Assembly: GCA_015056325.1 (NCBI GenBank)
Contig: SVGL01000003.1
Location: 146,927 to 193,979, forward strand
DNA length: 47,053 bases
Reading direction: 5' to 3'
DNA from: Clostridiales bacterium
GTDB lineage: Bacteria; Bacillota; Clostridia; Christensenellales; Aristaeellaceae
Shown: piece by piece, positions 1 to 10,618 of the stretch
How the letters are laid out: every line of letters starts with the position of its first letter
How positions within the stretch are numbered: position 1 is the first letter of the stretch
Notes under the pieces: generated by a model
Seen by the model: only the letters and a program-made list of their open reading frames with translations
Database searches by the model: none
What the model was told of the DNA's origin: nothing
Made by a program: the position numbers and the translations under genes

Positions 1-294
1 GTGGCCAGCCACGTCCTGAAGGAGTACCGCGAAAAGACCGGAGATATGACCACCGCTGTGATCGTGTCCACCGCCAGCCCCTACAAGTTCGCCCAGGACG
101 TGCTCTCCGCCGTGGAAGGCAAGGAGGCCGTGAACGGTCTGGACGCCTTCGAGTGCAGCGACATGCTGGAGAAGGTCACCGGCGTGAAGGTGCCCCAGCA
201 GGTGCGCGAGCTGCGCAAGCTGCCCGTGCGGCACAAGCAGCAGTGCGGGAAGGACAAGATGGCCGAGGCGGTCATGGAAGCTTTCGCCAAGTAA
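1..294 (+). CDS. thrC: Threonine synthase, C-terminal end (partial)
   Basis: This is the last 97 codons of a gene that enters from the left edge. The residues around TGDMTTAVIVSTASPYKF and the tail with a Cys near VRHKQQCGKDKM match the C-terminal part of PLP-dependent threonine synthase, which converts O-phosphohomoserine to threonine in the cytoplasm. The catalytic lysine and PLP-binding core lie outside the window, so only the family can be called. The GTG at base 1 is simply the first in-frame codon, not a supported start. The next gene begins 22 bp downstream with no terminator between them, so transcription may run on. Confidence 0.8.
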   Translation: MASHVLKEYREKTGDMTTAVIVSTASPYKFAQDVLSAVEGKEAVNGLDAFECSDMLEKVTGVKVPQQVRELRKLPVRHKQQCGKDKMAEAVMEAFAK

Positions 295-316
295 ATCCCC
301 TTATGAAAGGATAACC

Positions 317-850
317 ATGAACATCTCTGAAATCACCCTTGTACAAACGAGGCTGAACAACCTGATCCGGCAGCCGCTGACACATGCCAATCGTGCGGCG
401 GATATGCTGACGCTGTGCTTTGGCGACAAGTACAACCTGCACATACAGTGCTACTACCGCCTGACGGAGCAGGGCCGCACCATTCTGGCCCGAAACGACG
501 TGTACCAGCCCTCTGAGGCGATGTGGTCGATGTGGCGCGCGATGGGCTACGAGGAGGACTACATCCCCGAGGACTTCCACTCCGACGAGGTGGGCGCGAA
601 CCGCCTGGACGAGGCCCTCGAGCGCCTGAATGCCGACCTGGACGGCCTGACCGTCCGAACGGCCATGCTCAACCAGCTGGGCGACCTGACGATGGTGTTC
701 CAGTGCGGCGCGACGCTGACCGTCATGGCGGACACCTCCGGCGGCGAGGAATGCTGGCGGCTCTTTGAGGACGACGATGCCGCAGAGCACCTGGTCGTGT
801 ACGCTGACGGCGCAGAGCTGGTGGGGCCGGGGACGGGTTCTGCCTATTGA
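317..850 (+). CDS. Conserved hypothetical protein, 177 aa, paralogue of the next gene
   Basis: I do not recognise the family. The ATG follows a GAAAGGA ribosome site at a normal distance. The protein is acidic, has no signal peptide or membrane segment, and ends in a VVYADGAELVGPG stretch. It shares its plan with the next gene: an ADMLTLxFG segment near residue 28, LHIQxxYR, a central LDGLTV, NQLGDL, then ECWR and HxVVY. The two are evidently an old tandem duplication. Its position directly behind thrC, 22 bp away, suggests co-transcription but gives no functional link. Small acidic cytoplasmic proteins in tandem copies are sometimes immunity proteins, but nothing here proves that. Confidence 0.7.
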   Translation: MNISEITLVQTRLNNLIRQPLTHANRAADMLTLCFGDKYNLHIQCYYRLTEQGRTILARNDVYQPSEAMWSMWRAMGYEEDYIPEDFHSDEVGANRLDEALERLNADLDGLTVRTAMLNQLGDLTMVFQCGATLTVMADTSGGEECWRLFEDDDAAEHLVVYADGAELVGPGTGSAY

Positions 851-861
851 AAAGGAGAAGA

Positions 862-1404
862 ATGAAAAAATACGAGCTGCCCCATGTCCGGGAACGGCTG
901 AGCGGTCTGATCGGCCAATGCCTGCACGATGCGGGCTATGCGGCGGATATGCTGACCCTCGGCTTCGGGCAGGAAGGGGAGTACAGGCTGCACATTGAGT
1001 CCAGCTACCGCATGGCTACGGAGGAAACGATCCTCTTCGACCGGATTGACTATTTCCGTCCGTCAAAGGAGCTGTGCATTAAATGGCGCGCTGAAGGTCT
1101 GGATGAGGACGACTTCCCGCAGGAATGGCCTGACACAGACTGCCGCCTGTTCGAGGCGGTGAAGGCCCTCCGCACGCAGCTGGACGGCATGACCGTGGAA
1201 ACGGTGGAAGTCAACCAGTTGGGTGATCTGCGTATTGCCTTTGCAAACGGCGTGACGCTGCTGGCCCTGCCGATGCGCTCTGATGATGACGAGTGCTGGC
1301 GCTTCTGGAACGATGAAGTGTGGCCGGATCAGCACATGGTGGTCTATGGCGATCACGTGGAGCTGCACGGCCCAGGCAAGGAAGAAAGCCATTTTCCTGA
1401 ATAA
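862..1404 (+). CDS. Conserved hypothetical protein, 180 aa, paralogue of the previous gene
   Basis: The second copy of the tandem pair. The open frame could be extended to a TTG at 847, but the AAAAGGAGAAG ribosome site at about 850-860 fits the ATG at 862, so that start is chosen; the gene then begins 11 bp after the previous stop. Shared landmarks with its partner are ADMLTLGFG, LHIESSYR, LDGMTVET, NQLGDLRIAF, ECWR and HMVVYGD, while the linking parts have diverged strongly. It is acidic and predicted cytoplasmic, with no recognisable catalytic motif. A rho-independent terminator directly follows, so this gene probably ends the thrC transcript. Confidence 0.7.
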   Translation: MKKYELPHVRERLSGLIGQCLHDAGYAADMLTLGFGQEGEYRLHIESSYRMATEETILFDRIDYFRPSKELCIKWRAEGLDEDDFPQEWPDTDCRLFEAVKALRTQLDGMTVETVEVNQLGDLRIAFANGVTLLALPMRSDDDECWRFWNDEVWPDQHMVVYGDHVELHGPGKEESHFPE

Positions 1405-1409
1405 AGATG

Positions 1410-1443
1410 ACCGGGAGTACCGATGTTGGCGCTCCCGGTTTTT
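1410..1443 (+). terminator. Rho-independent terminator after the paralogue pair
   Basis: ACCGGGAG (1410-1417) pairs perfectly with CTCCCGGT (1432-1439) and is followed by TTTTTG. It lies 6 bp after the stop codon of the upstream gene and separates it from the convergent GNAT gene. Confidence 0.85.
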
Positions 1444-1478
1444 GCGTATGAGGATTTTGGAGATATCGGGGGCTTGTC

Positions 1479-2042
1479 TTATCGCGCCCAGTCCTCCCGG
1501 AGCATCCCCCAGATATGATAGTCGCAGTAGACGGATACCATTTTGCCGTGACGGATGGTGCCTTCACAGCGGAAACCGCACTTTTCCAGCACCCGGTTGG
1601 AGGCGGTGTTGCGCACATCCGCCGTAGCCTGGAGGCGGTCCAGCTCGGTGTGGGTGAAGATGAAATCCACCGCTGCGCGCAGGCCTTCGGTAACATAGCC
1701 TTGTCCCCAGAGATCGGGGTCAAGGCGGTAACCCACGCTGCCCATGCGGGCGTTCTCAATATCGAAGATGGACAGCTCGCCGATGACGGAATCAGGTGCG
1801 TCTTTCAGCACGATGCCCCACTTGAAATCCGGGTCAGGCCTGCGCTTTACCCACGGGCGCGCATCGATGAACATCAATTCCGGCTCGCGCTCGTTCTTGC
1901 TGGCCTTGCGGCCCCAGTAGGTGTAGATTTCGTCCCGGGCCAGCCAGCGGCGGAGGCTGGCTGCGTCCTCCGGTACCAAGGGGCGGAGGAGCAGGCGCGG
2001 GGTTTCGAGGGTGGGCTTGGCGGTGAGGTAGTCGGTCAGCAT
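1479..2042 (-). CDS. GNAT family N-acetyltransferase (RimJ/RimL type)
   Basis: A 187-aa acetyltransferase of the RimJ/RimL/Acetyltransf_3 type, which moves an acetyl group from acetyl-CoA to an amine; the substrate cannot be told. Visible hallmarks are the start ETPRLLLRPLVPEDA, the central IGELSIFDIEN strand, the acetyl-CoA loop region YRLDPDLWGQGYVTEGLRA and the late NTASNRVLEKCGFRCEGTIR segment. An upstream ATG would add 25 residues, but AAGGAGAGG lies just ahead of the ATG at 2042, so that start is used. It follows gyrA on the same strand behind a hairpin terminator, so it may be expressed by read-through from the gyrase operon or from a promoter I cannot see. Confidence 0.88.
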   Translation of the reverse strand: MLTDYLTAKPTLETPRLLLRPLVPEDAASLRRWLARDEIYTYWGRKASKNEREPELMFIDARPWVKRRPDPDFKWGIVLKDAPDSVIGELSIFDIENARMGSVGYRLDPDLWGQGYVTEGLRAAVDFIFTHTELDRLQATADVRNTASNRVLEKCGFRCEGTIRHGKMVSVYCDYHIWGMLREDWAR

Positions 2043-2060
2043 GTGTGGCCTCTCCTTGTG

Positions 2061-2096
2061 CAAAATCAGCCCGGCATGCATCACACATACCGGGCT
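2061..2096 (-). terminator. Terminator between gyrA and the GNAT gene
   Basis: On the minus strand AGCCCGG (2090-2096) pairs with CCGGGCT (2068-2074), then GATTTTGC follows. The U run is short, so termination may be incomplete and leave some read-through into the acetyltransferase gene. Confidence 0.6.
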
Positions 2097-2120
2097 TGGG
2101 TCTTCAACCCGTTTCACTTA

Positions 2121-4676
2121 TCAAATTTCAGTTTCGGGAGCGGTTTCCTCAGTGGCTTCTGCGGCCACATCGGCGGCCTCAACAGGAGCTTCCTCCGCTG
2201 CGACTTCGCCGTTCATCTCCGCGACGATCTCGCTCACGTCGGTTTCCTCTTCCTTCTCGGCCCTTGCCACGCCGATGACCTTGCTGCCTTCCTGCAGCTT
2301 CATCACGCGCACGCCCTGGGTGTTGCGGCCGCACAGGCGCACGTCCGCGGCGGGGGTACGGATGATGGTGCCGTCATCGGTGATGAGCAGGATGTCCTCC
2401 TCCTCGTGCACCAGGAGCAGCGCGGCCAGGTCGCCGGTCTTGTCGGTGAGGTTGATGGCACGGATGCCCTTGCCGTTGCGGCCCTGCTCGCGGTATTCGT
2501 CCGGGCTGGTACGCTTGCCGTAGCCGCCCTCGGTGATGGCCAGGACGGTGGCGCCCTCCTCGATGGGAGCCATGTCGATGACGATGTCGTCCTCGCTGAG
2601 CTTCATGGACTTCACGCCCATGGAGGCGCGGCCCATCGGGCGGATGTGGCTCTCATTGAAGCGGATGCACATGCCCTTGCGGGTGCCCAGGATCAGCTCG
2701 TCCTCGCCGGAGGAGAGCTCCACGCCGATCAGCTCGTCGCCCTCTTTCAGCACGATGGCGATCAGGCCGTTCTTGCGCAGGTTGCGGAACTCCTCGAAGG
2801 GCGTCTTCTTGATCATGCCCTCGCGGGTGGCCATGACGATGTTGTACTCGGTATGGTCGCTGCCCTTGGGCACGGGCACCATGCGGGTGACCTTCTCCTC
2901 CGCGCTGATCTGCAGCAGGTTGATGATCGCCGTACCGCGGGCCTGACGGCCGGCCTCGGGGATCTGGTAGCACTTGATCATGTACACGCGGCCCAGGTTG
3001 GTGAAGAACATGATCTCGTCGTGGGTGCCCATGACGCGCATCTGGGTGGCGTAATCCTCATCCTTGGTGGTCATGCCGGAGACGCCGCGTCCGCCGCGGT
3101 TCTGGCTGCGGTAGGCGGACTTGGTGATGCGCTTGACGTAGCCCTGCTTGGTCAGGGTGACGACCATGTCCTCCTCGGCGATCAGGTCTTCCACGTCGAT
3201 CTCGCCGTCGATGGTGGTGAGCTCGGTGCGGCGTTTGTCGGCGAACTTCTCCTTGATGGCCAGGATCTCCTCCTTGATGACGTCCATCAGCTTCTTCTCG
3301 TCCGCCAGGATGCCCATCAACCTGGCGATTTCCACCTGCAGCTCGTCGAATTCAGACTGCAGACGGTCGCGCTCCAGGCCGGTCAGGCGGGCCAGACGCA
3401 TGTCCAGGATGGCCTGGGCCTGCTTCTCGGTGAAGGCAAAGCGCTCGATCAGGGAGGTCTTCGCGGTGGCGGTATCCTTGCTGGCGCGGATGATGGCCAC
3501 GATCTCGTCGATGTGGTCCAGCGCCTTGAGCAGGCCCTCCAGGATGTGGGCGCGGGCCTGAGCCTTGTTCAGCTCGAAGCGGGTGCGGCGGGTGACGACG
3601 TCCTTCTGATGCTCCAGGTAGTAGTACACCATGTCGCGCAGGGGCAGCACCTTGGGCTGACCGTTCACCAGCGCCAGCATGTTGGCGCCGAAGGTCTCCT
3701 GGAGGGAGGTGTGCTTGTACAGGAAGTTCAAAACCACCTGGGGGTAGACGTCCTTCTTCAGCTCGATGACGATGCGCATGCCCTCGCGGTCGGACTCATC
3801 GCGGATGGCGCTGATGCCCTCCACGCGCTTCTCGTTCACCAGCTCGGCGATCTTCTCCACCAGGCGTGCCTTGTTGACTTGGTAGGGGATCTCGGTGACG
3901 ACGATGCGGCAGCGGTTGCCCTGCATCTGCTCGATGTTGGTCTTGGCGCGCACCTCGATGCGGCCGTGGCCGGTGTAGTACGCCTCGCGGATGCCGCGGC
4001 GGCCCAGCACGATGCCGCCGGTGGGGAAGTCGGGGCCCTTGATGTGCTCCATCAGGTCGTCGATGGTGCAGTCAGGGTTGTCGATCATGCATACGACGCC
4101 GTCGATCACCTCGCCCAGGTTGTGGGGAGGGATGTTGGTGGCCATGCCCACCGCGATGCCGCTGGAGCCATTGACCAGCAGGTTCGGGTAGCGGGAGGGC
4201 AGCACGGCGGGCTGCATGAGGGTCTCGTCGAAGTTGGGGTAGAAGTCCACCGTGTCCTTCTCAATGCCATCCAGCAGATGGGGGGTGAGCTTGGTCATGC
4301 GGGCTTCGGTGTATCGCATGGCAGCGGCGCCGTCGCCGTCGATGGAGCCGTAGTTGCCCTGGCCGTCCACCAGGCAGTAGCGGATGTTGAAGGGCTGGGC
4401 CAGGCGGACCATGGCGTCATACACGGAGGAGTCGCCATGGGGGTGGAACTTACCCAGCACATCGCCCACCAGACGCGCGGACTTGCGGTAGGGCTTGTCG
4501 GGGGTCATGCCCAGCTCGTGCATATCATAGAGGATGCGGCGGTGCACGGGCTTGAGGCCGTCGCGGACGTCCGGCAGCGCACGGTCAATGATAACGGCCA
4601 TGGCGTAGGAGATAAAGGATTTCTTCATCTCCTCCTCAAGGTTGACCGGGATGAGTTTGTCTTGAATGGTGCTCAT
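2121..4676 (-). CDS. gyrA: DNA gyrase subunit A
   Basis: The 851-aa breakage-reunion subunit of gyrase, which with GyrB introduces negative supercoils. The N-terminal winged-helix domain is intact: the catalytic tyrosine sits in [10 protein letters not shown] (Tyr122), and the quinolone region reads [13 protein letters not shown] with Ser83 and Asp87 at the positions numbered as in E. coli, the sensitive type. A GyrA box (QNRGGRG, about residues 522-528) starts the beta-pinwheel C-terminal domain, which distinguishes it from ParC. The last 40 or so residues are a low-complexity acidic Glu/Ala tail. AAGGGAGA precedes the ATG. It lies 188 bp downstream of gyrB on the same strand, with a palindromic repeat in the gap. 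Confidence 0.98.
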   Translation of the reverse strand: MSTIQDKLIPVNLEEEMKKSFISYAMAVIIDRALPDVRDGLKPVHRRILYDMHELGMTPDKPYRKSARLVGDVLGKFHPHGDSSVYDAMVRLAQPFNIRYCLVDGQGNYGSIDGDGAAAMRYTEARMTKLTPHLLDGIEKDTVDFYPNFDETLMQPAVLPSRYPNLLVNGSSGIAVGMATNIPPHNLGEVIDGVVCMIDNPDCTIDDLMEHIKGPDFPTGGIVLGRRGIREAYYTGHGRIEVRAKTNIEQMQGNRCRIVVTEIPYQVNKARLVEKIAELVNEKRVEGISAIRDESDREGMRIVIELKKDVYPQVVLNFLYKHTSLQETFGANMLALVNGQPKVLPLRDMVYYYLEHQKDVVTRRTRFELNKAQARAHILEGLLKALDHIDEIVAIIRASKDTATAKTSLIERFAFTEKQAQAILDMRLARLTGLERDRLQSEFDELQVEIARLMGILADEKKLMDVIKEEILAIKEKFADKRRTELTTIDGEIDVEDLIAEEDMVVTLTKQGYVKRITKSAYRSQNRGGRGVSGMTTKDEDYATQMRVMGTHDEIMFFTNLGRVYMIKCYQIPEAGRQARGTAIINLLQISAEEKVTRMVPVPKGSDHTEYNIVMATREGMIKKTPFEEFRNLRKNGLIAIVLKEGDELIGVELSSGEDELILGTRKGMCIRFNESHIRPMGRASMGVKSMKLSEDDIVIDMAPIEEGATVLAITEGGYGKRTSPDEYREQGRNGKGIRAINLTDKTGDLAALLLVHEEEDILLITDDGTIIRTPAADVRLCGRNTQGVRVMKLQEGSKVIGVARAEKEEETDVSEIVAEMNGEVAAEEAPVEAADVAAEATEETAPETEI

Positions 4677-4717
4677 TGTATGTATTCTCCCTTGTTGGTC
4701 GGAGGATAGCGAAGCGT

Positions 4718-4846
4718 GAGCCTTCCCCTTGAGGGGAAGGTGGATTCGCCGTAAGGCGAAGACGGATGAGGTGGAAGGCTGCAGTTGCGTGTTGCATCCA
4801 CCTCATCAGTCGCAGCGGCGACAGCTTCCCCGCAAGGGGAAGCCAA
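4718..4846. repeat. Multi-hairpin palindromic repeat between gyrB and gyrA
   Basis: A non-coding element of about 130 bp made of nested palindromes: CCTTCCCC-ttga-GGGGAAGG (4721-4740), TTCGCC-gtaa-GGCGAA (4745-4760), GATGAGGTGGA (4765-4775) pairing with TCCACCTCATC (4797-4807), GTCGC/GCGAC (4809-4822) and CTTCCCC-gcaa-GGGGAAG (4825-4842). The outer arms are inverted copies of each other. From experience this resembles the short palindromic MITE-like repeats scattered through genomes of gut Clostridia. Within the gyrBA transcript it would fold into a cruciform RNA and could affect processing or the GyrB to GyrA ratio. Confidence 0.75.
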
Positions 4847-4864
4847 GGGGCCTTTCGGTTGATG

Positions 4865-6937
<2,073 letters not shown>

Positions 6938-6939
6938 TC

Positions 6940-6968
6940 ATTATATCACCTTTGGGGCCAAAAGGGAA
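6940..6968 (-). promoter_or_regulatory. Probable gyrB promoter
   Basis: A perfect TATAAT lies at 6940-6945 on the minus strand. Seventeen bases upstream the -35 position holds TTCCCT, a poor match. Transcription would start near 6933. Gyrase promoters of other bacteria are often supercoiling sensitive and weak at -35; here only the -10 box is clearly visible. Confidence 0.55.
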
Positions 6969-6990
6969 GAGGGTTTCTACAATAATATAT

Positions 6991-7002
6991 CGCGCGCGCG
7001 CG
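6991..7002. repeat. Alternating (CG)6 tract upstream of gyrB
   Basis: Twelve bases of perfect CG alternation next to an AT-rich AATAATATAT run, about 25 bp upstream of the gyrB -35 region. Alternating CG is the classical Z-DNA-forming sequence under negative supercoiling, and the flanking AT run is easily melted. Confidence 0.8.
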
Positions 7003-7103
7003 AAGAAATTTGCAAAAAGAAGGATTTTTCGCCCCCCACCGGGAATAATTTGGGCATGTGAAACGTCTGTTAGGTGAGAGTACCTTTTGAGGAGGCTGCA
7101 CGG

Positions 7104-8483
7104 ATGAAAAAGCTGACCATGCTTCTTTGCCTCATAATGGCCCTTGTGAGCCTTTCTGCCCTCGCGGCGGACGCAGAGACCACCCCGACGCTGTGGCCCG
7201 CCTACGACCCCGTTACGGGGCTGTGGGGGTATATTGACGAGCAGGGGGCGTGGGGGATTGCGCCGCAGTGGGAGCGGGCGTACCATTTCCACGGGGGCTG
7301 TGCGATTGTGGACACCATGGATGTGCCCTCCTGGCAGGGGGAGAGCACGCAGGGCATCATTGACGAAACGGGTGTGTACCTGCTGGAGCCGTCCTACCAC
7401 ATTGACGACGCCTGCTGCCTGGATGGAGCGGGAGAGCTGTATCTGGTCAATCAGTATGATGAGCGCGGAAGCGGCTGGTTCAACATTCCGAACCGGTATT
7501 TCTCCGGCCTGCGCTGGACGGAGTGCTATGCCACGCGGGATACGTCCTATATCCTGGTCAATATGGACTACGAGCTGGACGGTCTGGCAGACCGCGCCAC
7601 GGGCGAGATCGTTGTCCCGATAGAATACAGCAGCACCGGCCTGTATGACTGGGGCATTGACGGCGGCTTCATCGTGGCGGAGCGCGACGACACCCGTGCG
7701 TGCGAGCTGATCGAGATTGGCTGGGGTGTGGTGGAACTGCCAGAGGGTGTGGTCATCGACTACTACCCAGGCGTAACGGAGGGACTGATTGCCTTTGAGC
7801 AGGACGGCCTGTACGGCTACCTCAACACGGAAGGGGAGATCGTCATTCCGGCGCAGTTTGATTCTGCCCACGACTTCCGGGACGGCTATGCGGAGGTCGG
7901 TCTGCTGGATGAGGTCGGCACGCACGCCATCATTGACCGGCAGGGGCAAGTGGTGCTGACGGGTATCGGCAGCAGGTCTTCGTACGGCTACAATGGCATG
8001 GTTGCCGGCGCGCTGTGGGTTGAGTGGCCCGACGGCACCTGGGGCCTGGTGGAGACGGACGGCACCATCCGCTGCCGCCACACCCTGCCGGAGGAGGCGT
8101 CCAAGGTGTTCTGGCTGTACGAATTCACGGAGGATGGCCCCATTTGGGTGGAATACTCCATGGGGGATGACGAATATCTGTGTGGGCTGATGTCCCGGGA
8201 AGGCGAGCTGCTGGGCGAGCCGCAGTGGACGCAGGTGTACTTCCGTCAGCCGGAGGAACCCTGGGTGACGGTGTGCGAGGGCGGTACCTGGGACGGGGCT
8301 GATTATGTGGGCACCTGGGGCTATGCGGACGCATATGGCAGCATCGTGCTGCCCGTCCAGTACGAGGAGGCGGAGCTCTTCCGGGGCGCCCTTGCCCGCG
8401 TGATGCTGGACGCATCCACCGAAGCCTACATCAACCGCCTGGGAGAAGTGGTGTATTCCTGGCCCATGCCTGGCGACCGGTAA
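7104..8483 (+). CDS. Exported WG-repeat protein
   Basis: A 459-aa protein with an N-terminal signal peptide (KKLTMLLCLIMALVSLSALA, probable cleavage before ADAE) followed by WG repeats. The repeats are seen as GLWGYIDEQGAWGIAPQW, GLYGYLNTEGEIVIPAQF and TWGYADAYGSIVLPVQY, plus weaker copies. WG-repeat (KWG) domains form beta-strand-rich surface or periplasm-type proteins of mostly unknown function. GGAGG at 7091-7095 fixes the ATG at 7104; an upstream GTG lacks a ribosome site. No lipobox, sorting signal or second membrane segment is present, so it is probably secreted. It stands alone between the gyrase operon (divergent) and the next promoter. Confidence 0.88.
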   Translation: MKKLTMLLCLIMALVSLSALAADAETTPTLWPAYDPVTGLWGYIDEQGAWGIAPQWERAYHFHGGCAIVDTMDVPSWQGESTQGIIDETGVYLLEPSYHIDDACCLDGAGELYLVNQYDERGSGWFNIPNRYFSGLRWTECYATRDTSYILVNMDYELDGLADRATGEIVVPIEYSSTGLYDWGIDGGFIVAERDDTRACELIEIGWGVVELPEGVVIDYYPGVTEGLIAFEQDGLYGYLNTEGEIVIPAQFDSAHDFRDGYAEVGLLDEVGTHAIIDRQGQVVLTGIGSRSSYGYNGMVAGALWVEWPDGTWGLVETDGTIRCRHTLPEEASKVFWLYEFTEDGPIWVEYSMGDDEYLCGLMSREGELLGEPQWTQVYFRQPEEPWVTVCEGGTWDGADYVGTWGYADAYGSIVLPVQYEEAELFRGALARVMLDASTEAYINRLGEVVYSWPMPGDR

Positions 8484-8513
8484 AGATGCAGCAAAGCCCG
8501 CAGTGAAGAACCA

Positions 8514-8542
8514 TTGACCCCGCCGCCAAAATGCGATATAAT
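8514..8542 (+). promoter_or_regulatory. Promoter of the AI-2E family gene
   Basis: TTGACC (8514-8519), a spacer of exactly 17 bases, and TATAAT (8537-8542): a near-consensus vegetative sigma-A promoter. Start of transcription is expected near 8549, about 55 nt ahead of the ATG at 8605. Confidence 0.85.
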
Positions 8543-8604
8543 AAATCCAAATGACAAGTCTGTGCGGCGAGGGCTCCCTTTGCCGCGCTTGATGGGAGGT
8601 CCCG

Positions 8605-9894
8605 ATGAATCAGCAGAAGAAGTGGATCCGGCGCAAGCCGGAGACCATGCTGGACTGGATGATCATCATCTTTTCCGCCATTGCGTTCTATATGATGCTC
8701 AACAAGGGCGGTTTTGTCCTGGGGATGCTGGGCGGCGTGGTGAATATCCTGGCGCCCTTCGCCGGCGGCGTGGTGATTGCCTATGCCATCAACCCCATGG
8801 ATTCCTGGCTCATGAAGAATATCTTCCGCGGACAGAAAAAGCTGCACTGGCTGTCGATGCTCATCGCCTATCTGGTGGCGTTTGTGCTGGTGATCGGTCT
8901 GGTGTACCTGATTGTGACGCAGGTGTTTGACTCCATCCGCACCTTTGCCAGCAACCTGGGCGGCTATACCAAGAACCTGGAGGCTGCCCTGCTGGCCCTG
9001 ACGGAGCGCTGGCCGGAGCTGCAGCCCTATCTGGGTACCGCGATTGATTACGTTCAAGATTTGTCCACCATCGTCAGCGATCTGCTGCGGATGGCCATGG
9101 GCTACATCCCGCAGATCATGGGCTATTTCTCTGATGTGACCAGCACCTTCGTGGCGGTGTTCACGGCGCTGGCGTCCTCCATCTATCTGCTGACGCAGAA
9201 GGGCAAGCTCCTGAGGCATGCGCGCATTCTCACCCGTGCCTTCCTGCCCCGCAATGCGGCTGAAACCACCCTGCGCATCTGTCATACTGCCAACAAGAAC
9301 CTCTCAGGCTTCTTTACCGGCAAGATCATCGACTCTGCCATCATCGGCGTGCTGACGTATCTTTCCATGCTGATCTTCGGCATGCCCTACGCGCCGCTGA
9401 TCTCCATCATTGTGGGCATTACCAACATCATCCCGGTGTTCGGCCCCTTTATCGGCGCGGTGCCCGGCATCATCATCCTGCTGTTCCTGGATCCTGTGCA
9501 GGCGCTGTGGTTTGCGCTGCTGATCCTGGTGATCCAGCAGCTGGACGGCAATGTCATCGGACCGAAGATCCTGGGTGATTCCATCGGCATCTCCGCATTG
9601 TGGGTGCTGTTCGCCATCGTGGTTTTCGGCGATCTGTTCGGCCTGGTGGGCATGGTCATCGGCGTGCCGGTGTTTGCGACGCTGCTGGGCCTGGTGAAGG
9701 AGTTTGCCGAGTGGTGCCTGCGCTATCGCGGCATTGACAAGGAGGGCCGCCCGCTGAACGCGGATGGCAGCGCGCTTCCGCCCACCGAGCCGGAGGAGCC
9801 GGAGGAGCCCCACACCCCGGTGATCGAGAAGGTCAGGCAGACCATCACCCAGCAGCGGATGAAGCAGAAGCAGAACCGCCGCGCGCGCAAATAA
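8605..9894 (+). CDS. AI-2E family transporter (PerM/YdiK-like permease)
   Basis: A 429-aa polytopic membrane protein. Hydrophobic segments are seen at about residues 18-60, 78-100 and then as a dense block from 220 to 370, with the family signature around GIVTNIIPVFGPFIGAVP-like and the IQQLDGNVIGPKILGDS motif. Members of this family have been linked to autoinducer-2 export, to Na+/H+ exchange and to other small-molecule transport, so the substrate is open. The C-terminus is a charged, basic, Gln-rich tail (QQRMKQKQNRRARK) that should be cytoplasmic. GGGAGGT precedes the ATG. It has its own promoter and is followed by a hairpin, so it is likely monocistronic. Confidence 0.9.
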   Translation: MNQQKKWIRRKPETMLDWMIIIFSAIAFYMMLNKGGFVLGMLGGVVNILAPFAGGVVIAYAINPMDSWLMKNIFRGQKKLHWLSMLIAYLVAFVLVIGLVYLIVTQVFDSIRTFASNLGGYTKNLEAALLALTERWPELQPYLGTAIDYVQDLSTIVSDLLRMAMGYIPQIMGYFSDVTSTFVAVFTALASSIYLLTQKGKLLRHARILTRAFLPRNAAETTLRICHTANKNLSGFFTGKIIDSAIIGVLTYLSMLIFGMPYAPLISIIVGITNIIPVFGPFIGAVPGIIILLFLDPVQALWFALLILVIQQLDGNVIGPKILGDSIGISALWVLFAIVVFGDLFGLVGMVIGVPVFATLLGLVKEFAEWCLRYRGIDKEGRPLNADGSALPPTEPEEPEEPHTPVIEKVRQTITQQRMKQKQNRRARK

Positions 9895-9909
9895 CCGAGC
9901 GACTGATTT

Positions 9910-9955
9910 GGCCCGAGGGTCAGAGCCTGACTGGCGATGCACCTTCGGGCCTTCC
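9910..9955 (+). terminator. Hairpin terminator after the AI-2E gene
   Basis: GGCCCGAGG (9910-9918) pairs with CTTCGGGCC (9943-9951, one G-U pair), followed by a weak U stretch TTCCT. Partial read-through into the next operon is possible. Confidence 0.55.
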
Positions 9956-9973
9956 TGATTCAGGGAGGCAGCT

Positions 9974-10609
9974 ATGAAGCAGATCATTACCATCCAGCAT
10001 ACGCAGTCCGTGCATCATACCAATGGCATGGTGGGCTCCTGGACGGATTGGCACCTGACCGAGCTGGGCCGCGCTCAGGCGGAGCGTATTGCCCAGCGGC
10101 TGCTGCCCCTGCTGCAGGGAAAAGCGTGGAAAATGTATTCCTCCGACCTGCTGCGGGCTCAGGAAACCGCAGCTCCCCTGGCGGCGGAGCTGAACGTCAC
10201 GCCTATCCTGCGAAGCGAGCTGCGGGAGCGCAACCTTGGCCCGGCGGTGGGGAAGAGCGTGCAGTGGCTGCGGGAGAACCTCGAAATGCAGGAGCGTACC
10301 GTGGATGACCGGCTGTTTGCAGCAGCTGAATCTCGCCGCGATGCCTGGAACCGCCTGCTGCCCCTGTTTGAGGAGATCATGAACAGCGAGGACGAGAATA
10401 TCATCCTTGTCAGCCACGGCGATCTGCTGAGCATCTTCAACGTCATGTGGCTGGGGCTGCCGGCGGAGGCGATGAATGGCATCGACCTCTTCGGCTCGGC
10501 GGGCGGCGTGAGCTTCTTCTATGTGGCTGAGGATCGTGCTGATCCCGGCACCACCAAGGGGAAACGGGTCATCCGCCGCCTGAGCGACATGAGCTTTGTC
10601 AACGAGTGA
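9974..10609 (+). CDS. Histidine phosphatase-fold protein with altered RHG motif
   Basis: A 211-aa member of the phosphoglycerate mutase-like histidine phosphatase superfamily, whose usual members dephosphorylate small metabolites through a phosphohistidine. The second arginine (Arg61 in SSDLLRAQETA), the acidic residue in LRERNLG and the second histidine (His148 in ILVSHGD) are present. The first motif, normally RHG, is Gln8-His9-Thr10 (IQHTQS), so the nucleophile His is kept but the phosphate-binding Arg and the Gly are replaced. This may change substrate or lower activity. GGGAGG precedes the ATG. It heads a tight three-gene operon with the isomerase and the P-loop protein. Confidence 0.85.
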   Translation: MKQIITIQHTQSVHHTNGMVGSWTDWHLTELGRAQAERIAQRLLPLLQGKAWKMYSSDLLRAQETAAPLAAELNVTPILRSELRERNLGPAVGKSVQWLRENLEMQERTVDDRLFAAAESRRDAWNRLLPLFEEIMNSEDENIILVSHGDLLSIFNVMWLGLPAEAMNGIDLFGSAGGVSFFYVAEDRADPGTTKGKRVIRRLSDMSFVNE

Positions 10610-10618
10610 GGTGCTGAT

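Noticed and set aside
1515..4709. A reading frame of over 1000 codons on the plus strand opposite gyrA, and a similar 700-codon one opposite gyrB (4766-6883)
   Set aside because: They are mirror frames of the GC-rich gyrase genes, with low-complexity His/Val/Leu/Gly-rich translations and no domain or ribosome site. GyrA and GyrB are certain.
7104..8483. WG-repeat protein as part of the fibre system
   Set aside because: It is 10 kb away, has its own context and no shared domain with the fibre locus.
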